Source of the DNA: Pseudomonas sp. A-1
GTDB lineage: Bacteria > Pseudomonadota > Gammaproteobacteria > Pseudomonadales > Pseudomonadaceae
DNA: 64,000 nt
Reading direction: 5' to 3'
NCBI RefSeq assembly: GCF_004801855.1
Contig: NZ_SSTC01000002.1
Coordinates: 47,169 to 111,168, forward strand
The stretch's first letter is position 1. The number at the start of each line of letters is the position of its first letter. Under the pieces are notes generated by a model. That model searched no databases and had not been told where the DNA came from. It saw nothing but the letters and a program-made list of their open reading frames with translations. The position numbers were made by a program, and so were the translations under genes. This document shows, piece after piece, positions 30,825 to 41,000 of this stretch.

Positions 30825-32734
30825 CCATGAGCGAGAACGGACCTGCCAATGTCTACGCCCACGCGCAGCAGACCGTCGACGACCAGCGCGAGCGGATCAA
30901 CCGGATCGGCGACGACTACCGGGACTATCTGACGGAAGCCCTGGATGAGCTGAAAGCCATCCGCCTGCCGGAGGTCGCGCAGGCGCCGACCATTGCCATG
31001 CCGGAGGCGCCCGAGCTGACCCTGCAGCTGGACCCGATCCCCAGCACCAGCCTGGAGGTCGGCGCGCTGCTGGACGTGCCGGCGTTTGCCGGTGTCGACG
31101 ACCTGCTGCAGCACATCAGGGATCTGGATCTGTCGCTGGGCGACCTGCCGTCCGCCCCGCAGGCGCCGCTGCTGCATATCCCCGAGGCACCGGCAGAGGA
31201 TGCCGTGGTGGCGCCGCCGCGGCCTGCGATCGACACGACGGTTGACCTGCCGGCGGCGCCGTCCACTGCGCTGCCGGAAATGGAGGCGCTGCTGGCCATC
31301 AACGTGCCGGCTTTCGAGTTCCCAGACCTGCCGACTTTCAACGGCACGTCGCCGGCGGTGGACTTCTCGGTGCCGGACAGCGTGCTGGTCAACTGGACGG
31401 AGCCCACCTACCGCTCGCAGGTGCTCGACGAGCTGCTGGCCGAGGTGCGCCGCATGATGGCCGGCGGCACCGGCCTGCCGCCCGCGGTGGAGCAGGCGCT
31501 GTTCGCCAGGGCGCGCGAGCGCGCGAGCGCCGATGTGGAGCGCGCCGTGCAGGATGCGTTCGCCGATTGGGCGGCGCGCGGCTTCGACATGCCGCCCGGC
31601 ATGCTGGCCAAGCAGGTGTCGGTGGCGCGCGAGCAGGGGCAGCTGCGGGCTGCTGAGCTGAACCGCGAGATACTGATCGAGGCAACGAAGTGGGAGATCG
31701 ACAACCTGCGGTTCGCCGTGCAGCAGGGCCTGGCTCTGGAAGGGCTGACCACCAACCTGTTCGAGAACTCGGTCAAGCGCCTGTACGAGGCGGCACGCTT
31801 CCACGCGGAAAGCCAGATCAGCCTGCTCAATGCCAGGGTGGCCGTGTTCAATGCCCGCAACGAGGCGTTTCGCTCGACGGTCGAGGTCTACCGGACCCAG
31901 CTGGAAGGCGTGCAGGCCAGGCTGCAAGCCTACCGAACAGCGGTGGACGCGCAGGCCGTGGTCGGGCAGATCAACGCGCAGAAGGTCGAGGTGTTCAAGG
32001 CTCGGCTGCAGGCGGTACAGGCGGACGTGGCCGTGTTTCAGGCCATGATGGATGGCGCCAAGCTCAAGAGTGAGGCGGCGCGGGTGCAGCTGGAAGCCTA
32101 CCGCACCGATGTGCAGGCATACGCCGAGCGATTGCAGGCGCAGAAGGCCCGCTTCGACGCCTACGAGTCCAGGCTGCGAGGGGAGAGCGCCAAGGCCGAC
32201 GTGTTCGAGGCGCAGACGCGCGCCTACGCGGAAACTGTGCGAGCCATCACCGCGAAGACCGACGCCCAGCGGGCTACCGCCCAGATCGCCACCGAGGCGG
32301 CGCGCGTGCAGCTGTCCGCCTACGAGGCCCAGCTGCGCGGCGTGGATCAGCGCAATCAGGTGACGTTCCGCCGTCTGGAAACCGATGCCGACGTTTTCCG
32401 CGCCCGGCTGTCGGCATGGGACTCGAAGGCGCGCGCCCAGCAGAGCGAGAGCGAGCTGCGCGCCCGGCATGTCGAGGCAACCCTGCGCACCAACCTGGCC
32501 TATGCCGAAACCAAGCTCAAGGAGTACCAGGTCAAGCTGGAGCGCTCGATGCAGGAAACGCAGATCGCGCTGGAGTCGGCCAAGGCGATGGGGCAGTACG
32601 GCGCGCAAATGGCGGCCGGCGCCCTGAGCGCTGTGAACATCGGTGCCAGCGTCAGCGCATCCGGCGGTGTTGATGAGAACTACAGCCGCACCACAACCAC
32701 CACCTACAGCTACAAGTATGGCGACAGCGACTGA
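30821..32734 (+). CDS. virion structural protein with long coiled coil, 637 aa
   Basis: ATG at 30821 (or 30827) overlapping the previous stop. The first third is acidic and Pro-rich (LPEVAQAPTIAMPEAPELTL). The rest is a long coiled coil rich in Ala/Gln/Glu (RVAVFNARNEAFRSTVEVYR, AQKVEVFKARLQAVQADVAV, VQLEAYRTDVQAYAERLQAQ) with a repeating VEVFKA/VQAY pattern. It ends in a Gly/Ser/Thr tail. It is a candidate internal or tail-associated protein. Confidence 0.65.
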   Translation: MTMSENGPANVYAHAQQTVDDQRERINRIGDDYRDYLTEALDELKAIRLPEVAQAPTIAMPEAPELTLQLDPIPSTSLEVGALLDVPAFAGVDDLLQHIRDLDLSLGDLPSAPQAPLLHIPEAPAEDAVVAPPRPAIDTTVDLPAAPSTALPEMEALLAINVPAFEFPDLPTFNGTSPAVDFSVPDSVLVNWTEPTYRSQVLDELLAEVRRMMAGGTGLPPAVEQALFARARERASADVERAVQDAFADWAARGFDMPPGMLAKQVSVAREQGQLRAAELNREILIEATKWEIDNLRFAVQQGLALEGLTTNLFENSVKRLYEAARFHAESQISLLNARVAVFNARNEAFRSTVEVYRTQLEGVQARLQAYRTAVDAQAVVGQINAQKVEVFKARLQAVQADVAVFQAMMDGAKLKSEAARVQLEAYRTDVQAYAERLQAQKARFDAYESRLRGESAKADVFEAQTRAYAETVRAITAKTDAQRATAQIATEAARVQLSAYEAQLRGVDQRNQVTFRRLETDADVFRARLSAWDSKARAQQSESELRARHVEATLRTNLAYAETKLKEYQVKLERSMQETQIALESAKAMGQYGAQMAAGALSAVNIGASVSASGGVDENYSRTTTTTYSYKYGDSD

Positions 32735-32783
32735 TCTTGACCATGTGATAGCCTCCAGCCATGAACCAGCATGGAGGCTTCAT

Positions 32784-33488
32784 ATGGTCAGATTCGTTGT
32801 TCTCGGTTTTTGCCTGGCACCGCTGATGGTCAGTGCCCAGGTCTTCAAGTGCGTGGATGATGCTGGAGCCATAACTTTCTCCAACGTGCCATGCCCAGCA
32901 GAGGATGGTGCGGCCACCTTGATCAGGGTGGCGCCGGCCAACACTCTGTCCAGCGAGCCTTATCGCACGGCACCTGAAGATGCGCCGAGCAGAAGTGAAG
33001 ATGCGCCGAGCAGAAGTAATGACTCAGGAGGGCGGGTCACTGTAGTCGGCGAGAGTAGCGATTACGAGGAGCGCATCCAGTTTCAGGTCAATAGCCTGCT
33101 TGGCCTGGCAGGCAGAGCGCAGCATCCGGGCGCAGCGAGCGCCTATCGTGCGGCGGCCAGGCTGGTCGGCTTCGCGCCGCGCACCCGGGCAGGGTTGATG
33201 GCTGCCCAGGATGCGGTTACCGCGGCCGATCGAGGTAATCCAGCAGGGGCCATGAATGCCGCCAAGATAGCGGCGGCCATGACGCCGGAAGGGCGGGCGT
33301 ATCTGGATAGCAGACGCAACTCGTCGAGGGGCGATCAGGGCCAGCCCAGAGTTATCACCAGCTGCGACCCTGGAGGCTGTTGGGACAACCTGGGCGGACG
33401 CTACGCCGAGGGGGGCGGGGATACCTATGTTCCAACATCGGGTGGGCCAGCTTGCCAGAAGATCGGCGTCCAGATGATCTGCCCGTGA
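32784..33488 (+). CDS. secreted DUF4124-type protein with EDAPSRS tandem repeat
   Basis: Start at 32784 (MVRFVVLGFCLAPLMVSAQ) chosen because GGAG lies 7 bases upstream. The longer frame lacks a signal. The signal peptide is followed by a DUF4124 motif (VFKCVDDAGAITFSNVPCP), common in Pseudomonas periplasmic proteins. A 21-bp perfect tandem repeat (32976-32996 and 32997-33017) encodes EDAPSRS twice. The C terminus has Cys pairs (TSCDPGGCWDNLGG, CQKIGVQMICP). A host-like secreted gene in a late structural block, probably a moron. Confidence 0.75.
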   Translation: MVRFVVLGFCLAPLMVSAQVFKCVDDAGAITFSNVPCPAEDGAATLIRVAPANTLSSEPYRTAPEDAPSRSEDAPSRSNDSGGRVTVVGESSDYEERIQFQVNSLLGLAGRAQHPGAASAYRAAARLVGFAPRTRAGLMAAQDAVTAADRGNPAGAMNAAKIAAAMTPEGRAYLDSRRNSSRGDQGQPRVITSCDPGGCWDNLGGRYAEGGGDTYVPTSGGPACQKIGVQMICP

Positions 33489-33504
33489 CAGACTGACGGC
33501 GGCC

Positions 33505-33559
33505 TTGCCGCCACCGCCGAGTCACATAGCCTCGGGGCGACCCTCTACAGGAGCGCCCC
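33505..33559 (+). promoter_or_regulatory. late promoter copy 6 and leader hairpin
   Basis: TTGCC at 33505 and AGTCACATAGCCTC at 33520. Leader hairpin GGGGCG-(ACCCTCTACAGGAG)-CGCCCC (33534-33559), with the AGGAG ribosome binding site in the loop and the stem touching the ATG. Confidence 0.75.
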
Positions 33560-35059
33560 ATGGCTACCAGCGATCTTCCCGGCGAACTCGAACAGACCAA
33601 GCGGCGGCAGACCGGCGCCGCTCCCACCGCGCCCGCGCCGTCATCCGGTGGCCTGCCCTCGGCGCGCACGGCCGCTGCCCCGGTTGGCGTGATGCTTACC
33701 CCCGAGCAGATCAAGGCCAACTCCGACAAGGCCGCCTGGGATCGCTCACACCAGCGCACGGACGCATTCAAGCAGGACGTTGGCGGCCTGGCGGCTGGCA
33801 TCCTCTCCGCGCCAATCAAGGGACTCGCCGCCGCTGGAGCTGCCGGCCTCAACTTCGCCCGCAACACCACCTTCGACAGCAATCTGCCCGACTACAGCAC
33901 GCCCGCCAAGGAGGCGGCCAGGCCTGGCCCGACGCCACAGCAGCAGGCCGGTGGTATCGCGGCCTTCGACATGGCGCAGCGAGCCGTGGATGCGGGGCTG
34001 AAGCGTCCGATCAGCGGGGTCATGCGGCCAAGTGCCGGCCTGCACACCGTCGAGCCGTTGGCCAGCGTGGCGTCAGGCCAGGCCGGGCGCGCCAGTGGGA
34101 CTGCCTCTGGTGGAGCGCCGGGCGGCCAGCCAACGCCTGTCAGCCCGGAACAGTCAGGCGGCCTGCCCGGCTGGAGCCGCACCGGCATCGGCGCCGGCCG
34201 CGCTGGCGGCGAGATCGTCGGACGCATGGGCGCCGATGGCGTCCCCGAGTTCAGCAACCGCGAGGCCGACATGAAGGGAGCGGGCCCGCAGCGCGCCATA
34301 GGCAGTGTCGGAGACGGGATCGGCGGCGGGCTGACCACGATTCGAGCGCAAGACCCGAGAATTGGCATGCGAATCGTGCATGGCAGCCAGAGCAGCCAGA
34401 GCAGCCAGAGCAGCCCAGGCGGCGTGCGCGTGACCGTGGTCGGCGGCGGCGACACCCGCATGGAGGAGGCCGCGGATCGGCGCCGGATGAGCATCGCCGG
34501 GCTGAGCCCGACGCAGCAGCAGGCGGCCTTACTGGCGAAGGCTGGCCAGCGGCTCAAGGCCGATGAGCTGGGCCTGCGCGGCGCGGAGCTCCGGCAGCGT
34601 GGCATCGACGCCGGCCTGGATCGCGGGCTGCGCGAGCGCGAGATGGCCGGTGCCGAGCAGCGCACTCGCTTGGAGCTCGAGGCCGGCGAACTGTCCCTGG
34701 CCCAGCAGCGCCAGGTGGCGGACCTCTATGCGCGTTACGAGCAGGCCGCCCCGGAGGAGCGCGGCGCGCTGGCCGAGCAGATTCGCACCCTCACCGGGAA
34801 GGAGGCACCGAACCGATTCACCGTAGTACCCGGCGGCCAGGAGTACGACGCAGCTGCCAATACCGTGGTCAACCGCCCGGCGCGCGTGCTCAACAACCAG
34901 ACCGGACAGTTCATCGAGCAGAGCCCCGCAGGTGGCAGCACTCCTCAACTGCAGGCAGATCAGGCCCAAGCTCGCCGCATCATCGCCGCTGATCCAAGCA
35001 AGCGCGCCGAAGTCGAGCGCAGATTTCAAGAAGCATACGGCCGCGGGCTGGAGGGTTAA
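33560..35059 (+). CDS. virion structural protein, 499 aa, Gly/Ala-rich and coiled coil
   Basis: First gene of the last late block. An Ala/Gly/Pro-rich N-terminal half (AAAPVGVMLTPEQIKANSDK, GGLAAGILSAPIKGLAAAGA), then a coiled coil (LRERGIDAGLDRGLREREMA, AEQRTRLELEAGELSLAQQR) and a C terminus (GQEYDAAANTVVNRPARVLN). A short GSQ(SSQ)n run encoded by AGCCAGAGC repeats at 34383-34415. It is encoded 3 bases before the polyvalent protein and may be a partner in DNA ejection. Confidence 0.6.
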   Translation: MATSDLPGELEQTKRRQTGAAPTAPAPSSGGLPSARTAAAPVGVMLTPEQIKANSDKAAWDRSHQRTDAFKQDVGGLAAGILSAPIKGLAAAGAAGLNFARNTTFDSNLPDYSTPAKEAARPGPTPQQQAGGIAAFDMAQRAVDAGLKRPISGVMRPSAGLHTVEPLASVASGQAGRASGTASGGAPGGQPTPVSPEQSGGLPGWSRTGIGAGRAGGEIVGRMGADGVPEFSNREADMKGAGPQRAIGSVGDGIGGGLTTIRAQDPRIGMRIVHGSQSSQSSQSSPGGVRVTVVGGGDTRMEEAADRRRMSIAGLSPTQQQAALLAKAGQRLKADELGLRGAELRQRGIDAGLDRGLREREMAGAEQRTRLELEAGELSLAQQRQVADLYARYEQAAPEERGALAEQIRTLTGKEAPNRFTVVPGGQEYDAAANTVVNRPARVLNNQTGQFIEQSPAGGSTPQLQADQAQARRIIAADPSKRAEVERRFQEAYGRGLEG

Positions 35060-35062
35060 GGC

Positions 35063-38000
35063 ATGGGGCTGTTCGACGATATGGAGCCGCAGGGCTCGCA
35101 GGCCTCCAGCGGCCTGTTCGATGATCTGGAAGCACCCAGGCGCAACACCGGCCTGGCCGGCGACCTCGGCACCGACCTGAAGCGCGGCGTACAACAGCTG
35201 CCCGGCATCGTCACCGGGCTGCTGGACATTCCCGTGGCAGCCGTCACCGGGCGGCGCATGGTGTCCGAGGGTTACGACGAGATCGGCAAGCTGACCGGCT
35301 TCCAGCCCTCGAAGTGGGCCGAGGAAGCTCGCCAGGAATACAGCCCGCAGCGGCAGACGGCGCAGGCGGAAATCGACCAGGTGTGGGAGGACGGCACGGC
35401 GACCGAGATTGCCGGCGCCTACATGAGCAACCCCGGCTATGTTGCTGGCAAGGTGGTTGAGTCGCTGCCGCAGATGGCGGCGGGCGGCCTCGCTGGCCGT
35501 GCCGTGCTCGGTGCGGCGCGGGGCGCTGGCCTTCTGGCGGCTCCGGCCACTGCGGGGCAGGCAGCACGGCAGGCAGCGCTCGGCGCCGGTATCGGCGAGG
35601 GCGCGGTGATCGCCGGCGGCACCATGGAGCAAATCGACGACAGCGTGAACGCGCGCCGCGCGGCGGCTGCCTCACTTGGCGCTGGTGTGATCGGCGGCGC
35701 ATTGGGCGGCATTGGCTCGCGGGTGGCGCAGCGTGCTGGCCTGATCGACGCCGAGGGTGCTCTGGCCGGCGGCATCCAGCGTTCGGCCAGCGAGGCGCCA
35801 GGGCTGGCCCGCCGCATGACTGGCGGGGCCATCACCGAGGGCCTGCTGGAGGAGCTGCCGCAGTCCGTGCAGGAGCAGATGTGGCAGAACTGGGCCGAGC
35901 AGAATCCGCTGATGGAAGGGGCGGCGCGCGCGGGTGTCGAGGGGGCGCTGGCTGGTTCGGCGCTGGGCGCCGGGATCAACGTGATCCCGCGTGGGCAGTC
36001 CACTGCGCAGACCGATCAGTCCGCAGAAGGGACCGCCCCCGAAGAGCAGCCGGGCACCGCCGGCCCCGACCTGATCCAGCCAACCCCGAGTGCCGAGAAC
36101 CCCGCGCCGGCTCCGGTCGAACGTCCCGACCCGGCCAACGGCCCGCTGTCGGCCGCGGCGAGCATGTTGCCGTCGGCTGCCCCGGTGCTTGACGCTGCAC
36201 GCATCGACCAGCAGCAGGCACCGCAGGAGTCGCCGGTCAGCCCTGAGGAAGCGCGCATCCGCGAGGCCATTGTCGACGTCGAGCGCCGTGCACGTCTGGG
36301 CGGCATGACGCCGGTGCTGGCGGCCGAGCGCGCGCGGTTGGGCGGCGAGCTGCTGGCCCTGCAGCAGCCGGCAGCCGAGCAGCAGGAGCGCCCGGCCATC
36401 GGCGACCAGCGAAGCGACTTCTACACCGCCGGCAACGGCTTCACCAGTCGCGAGCGCGACCCGTGGGTCAACCCGGCGAACAACCGCAGCAGCGACCCCT
36501 ACGACCGCTTTCCGGGCATCGACCAGGTGCCGCCGCAGCCGCTGGAGGGCGAGCTGCTGAGTGATGTCCAGGGCGATCCGGCCGAACAGCCGGCGGGCCA
36601 GCGCGGCATCGGCGCCGACGTCCGGCCGCAGCTGATGCGCGAGGGCGAGCTGCTGGGCGGTGAGGTGGTGCCGCAGGGGCTGCGCGCCGGGCTTGGCCGC
36701 GGCGAGACCTTCGACGGCCAGAACCGTGCGATGCCGATACAGCCGGACACCCGCGGTGTGGCTGGCGCCGACGGCTCCAGTGTTCTCGAAGGCGAGTTGC
36801 TCGCCGGCGATATGCAGCCAGGCGCAACCCGGCAGGCCATCGGCGGCCGGGTCATCGAGGGAGAGCTGTCGCCCCGCGAGCAGCGCGCGCTGGGCACCAC
36901 CTTCAAGAAGCGCGGCGCCGCCGAACTGGCCCGCAAGAGCCTGCCGGCGCCTGAGCGGTTCACCGTCGAGGAGCAGGGCGAGACCTTCGCCATCCGCCAA
37001 TTGCCGCCGCCCGCGCCCAGCATTGCCGGACGGGAGATCGACAGCGAGTGGTCCGAGTTCGCACCGGAGTCCGGCACCCTGGCCATCCCGCGCGCCGAGA
37101 TGCCGCAGATCAAGGCTGAGCACCGAGGGGCGATGGTGAATTTCCTCAACGCTCGGGGCATCCAGCATGAGGAGCAGAGCGTGCCGGCAGCCGAGCTGAA
37201 GCCCACGCAGGCCGAGTTTTCCCGTCAGAAGGTGGAACAGGCCAAGGGCTTCACCGGCGGAGACCGGGCCATCCTGGTCTCCAGCGATGGTCACGTGGTC
37301 GATGGCCACCACCAGTGGCTCGCCAAGCGCGAGGCGGGTGGCGAGGTGCGGGTGATCCGCCTCAAGGCGCCGATTCGCGACCTGCTGCCGATGGTGGCCG
37401 AGTTCCCCAGTTCTACCCAAGAGGCCGGCGCCCAGCCCATGACCATTGGCCGCCAGCCCAAGACGCCCCAGCGCGGCCAGCGTCGCAGTGTGGACCGCGA
37501 CCGGGACAGCGTGGTGCAGGCGGCCATTCGCCTCGGCGGCATCACCAGCCAGTGGCGGCAGGACACTACCGGCGACACCAAGGGAAACAAGAACATCCCG
37601 GGCGTCGGCGCGCTGTGGAGCGACAAGACCGGCACCAGCCTCGACGACATGGCGTCGCTGCTGGACCAGCACGGCTACGTGCCGGCCGGCGAGATGGACA
37701 AGGATGGCGGCGTCTCCTGGCTGCAGGCCGCGATTCGCGACGAGCTGGGCGGGCGGGCGCACTACGCGCCGGATTCGGCCCGGCAGATCGAGCAGGCTGA
37801 ACAGGAACTGCTGAACCGCTATGCTGAGGCCGTCGCCCGGGCCATCGACGAGCGCGAGGCCGAGTACGCCCGCATCGAGGCCGAGTACGGCCCGGATGCC
37901 GCGGCCGACGCGCGATCCTTTGACGAGGCGATGACCGCCCGCAGCGAACACCTTGATGGAGCCATTGAAGATGTCCGAGAGCAGCAAGAAACCGTCGTCG

Positions 38001-41000
38001 ATGGAGAGCTTGCCACCGAAGCCGACGCCGCCCGCCGTGATGACGAGCTACGGCAGGCTGATGGCCGAGAAGGTCGCCCTGCAGGAGAAGATGTTGGAGA
38101 GACTTTCCAGCTCCAGCAGCAAACCGAAGCAGGACTAGCTGAGCAGGCTCGCCAGCAGCAGGCCCGTGAGCAGGCCGAGGCGGAGGCCCGGCGCAAGGTC
38201 GAGCAGAAGGCCCAGGCTGATGCTGAACTCAACGACTTCGCCCTGACCGGCAGCGACCGGCCGGCAGATGTGGGGGCGGCGCGCGGGCAGAGTGATCTGT
38301 TTGGCGCCCAGCCAGCGCGAAATGAGGCAGAGGCCCCTGCTGTCCAGCAGGTTCCTGCCGGCGAGGCGCGGCATCCCGATCAGGGGGCGCTGGTGGACGA
38401 GGCCGAGCCCGACAAGCCGAAGCGCCAGGCCAAGCCCGCCGTCGAGAAGATCGACGACACCGGCGACAGCCTGTACTGGAACCGCAAGAACCCCTGGCGC
38501 GGCGGCGGCCTGAAGTGGGAGCAGATCGCCGGAGAGAACGAGGCGCTGCGCGCGAAGCTGGTGACCAAGGCCCGCGTCTGGGCCAAGCCGGACTGGCAGG
38601 CCTACCTGGACGAGCTGCTGCCGAAGCTGCCCGAGCAGCAGCGCGATGCGGCCGTGCTGGTCGCGCGTCTCACCAAGCAGGTCTACGACGCCCTGCCGGC
38701 CGCGCCCAAGGATCGATCCGAGAAGGGGCTGCAGGCCTATATCGAGGTCATCGAGCGCGTGCGCAGCGCAGCCGAGGCGCTGCTGCAGGATGGCGAGCGC
38801 CACGTCGTGCTGCTGAACGGCCTGACCCGGCGCAGCGGCGACATCCTGTCGTTCGTCCGCCAGGCCGGCACGATGCCGATCTTCGATGCGGTATTCCCCG
38901 AGATCGCCGCTGGTGGCCGATTCCAGCGTGGCACGCCGGCCAATGACCGCGGGCAGGTGATCGGCAACAGGGCCATCAAGGCGATGCAGTGGAGCGTGGC
39001 CGATGCCGGCAAGGCGCTGAAGGACATCAAGGCCGGCTGGCCGGCATCGCAGGAGGCCTGGCAGAAGCAAGGCATGCGTGTGCTGGCGCGCGACACCCTG
39101 CGCGCAGCGGGCGTCGAGCAGCTGCGTGGCGTGCACGCGGCGATGATCTACGACGGCCGCAACCATCTGACCACCGTGCGTGACAGCGAAGGCGCTCGCC
39201 GGGAATTCGCCACTCAGGCCGAGGCCGAATCCGCCGCACAGGCCGAGCTGCAGAGCTGGGCGCCGTTCCTGCTGCTGGACAAGCGCAACCGGCTGGTCGG
39301 CGGCTTCGACAGCGAGGAGTTGGCCATCGAGGCTGCCCGGGCGAGCGTGAAGCGGGAGGTGAAGCCTACCGTTCGGGAAACGCCGCTGGCCGATGCCGAG
39401 ATCCAGCGCGCCGGCAGCGAGCGCCGGCTGGCCGGACAGAACGTGACTGCCGACCAACTGCGCGACACCTTCGGCTTCCGCGGTGTGAACTTCGGCAAGT
39501 ACGTGCCGCAGGGCGAGCGGCAGAGCCACCTGAACCGAGCCTTCGACGCGATGCACGACCTGGCCGAGGTGCTGGGCGTGCCACCACGCGCGATGAGTCT
39601 GAACGGCATGCTGGGCCTGGCATTTGGTGCCCAGGGCAACGGTGGCAAGGCGGCGGCCCACTTCGTCCCCGGGGTGAACGAGATCAACCTGACCCGCAAC
39701 GCTGGCGCCGGCAGCCTGGCCCACGAGTGGGCGCACGCCCTGGATCACTACTTCGGTGTGCAGGGCGGCATGGCCAGCAAGGAGAAGCCCTACGCCAGCC
39801 ACCTCGGGCCGCGTGGTGCCGCCGGCGAGCTGCGCAGCGAGATCCGCACGGCCATCGTCAACATCGGCGCCGCGACGCGCTCGATGGAAGAGACCGAGGA
39901 GCAGGTCCGCCAGCGGGCTGCCGAGCGCGTGGAGCATGCCCGCCAGCGGCAGGCAGCCTACCTCGAGCGCAACCGGGTGGCCGAGAAGGTCGCCGGCAAT
40001 GCCGAGGCCGAGGCGGCCCTGGCGCGCATCATGGCTGGCGAGCAGAGCGAGTATGTCGAGTTGCCGAGCCGCAAGCGCAACAAGGATTACGTCCCGGCTG
40101 ACGTGAAGACCGTGGCGGATGCCATCGGCTTCGATGCGGCGCAGACCATCGACATGCACGACACCGTGTCCAGCCTCAGCTTTGCGCTCGAAGACCAGCG
40201 CAAGCACTTCCAGAAGCGTCTGGTGCACACCAGTTTCTACAAGAGCAGCCAGGCACTGGACGGCAAGGGCAAGCCCTACTGGAGTACTCCCCACGAGATG
40301 TTCGCGCGGTCCTTCGAGGCCTTCGTGCTGGACCGACTGATGGAGCGGGGCGCCCAGAACGACTACCTGGTATCTCCGGTCAAGCGCGATCAGGGGGCGA
40401 CCGACCCAGGCTATCCGTATCCCGCCGGGCTGGAGCGGGCGGCGATCAACCGCGCTTTCGACACCCTGATCGGTGCGATCGAGACTCGCGAGACCGAGGC
40501 CGGGGTTGGGCTGTACCGCTTGGGCGATGGCGCCGGTGTGAGTGCCGCCGAGGTTGCTGCTGCGCTGGCTGCTTCCCCCGAGCTGTCCGGCATTCAGGTG
40601 GTGCAGTCTTTCGAGGAACTGCCCCTGGCGGCCAGGATCCGTGCCAAGAGCGACGGTTTGTCGCCGGACGACATGCGGGGCGTGTTCCGCCCGGATGGCC
40701 AGTACCTGGTCGCCGACAACCTCGATAGCCTTGAGGATGCTGTGCATACCGCCGTGCACGAGATGGTCGGTCACCTGGGCGTCCGCGGCGTGCTGGGGAG
40801 CGAGCTGAATGGCACCCTCGAGCGCATCTACGCGAGCGAGGCAGCGACCGAAAAGGGCCGCCAGCGCATCGCCCAGATCCGCGAGGCCTATGCGGCGCCG
40901 CTGAGTCGCCGAAGCGAGGCCGAGCAGCGCCTGCTGATCGCCGAGGAGATCGTTGCCCATCTGGCCGAATCGGGCGACCGGCCGGGCGTGCTGCAGCGCT

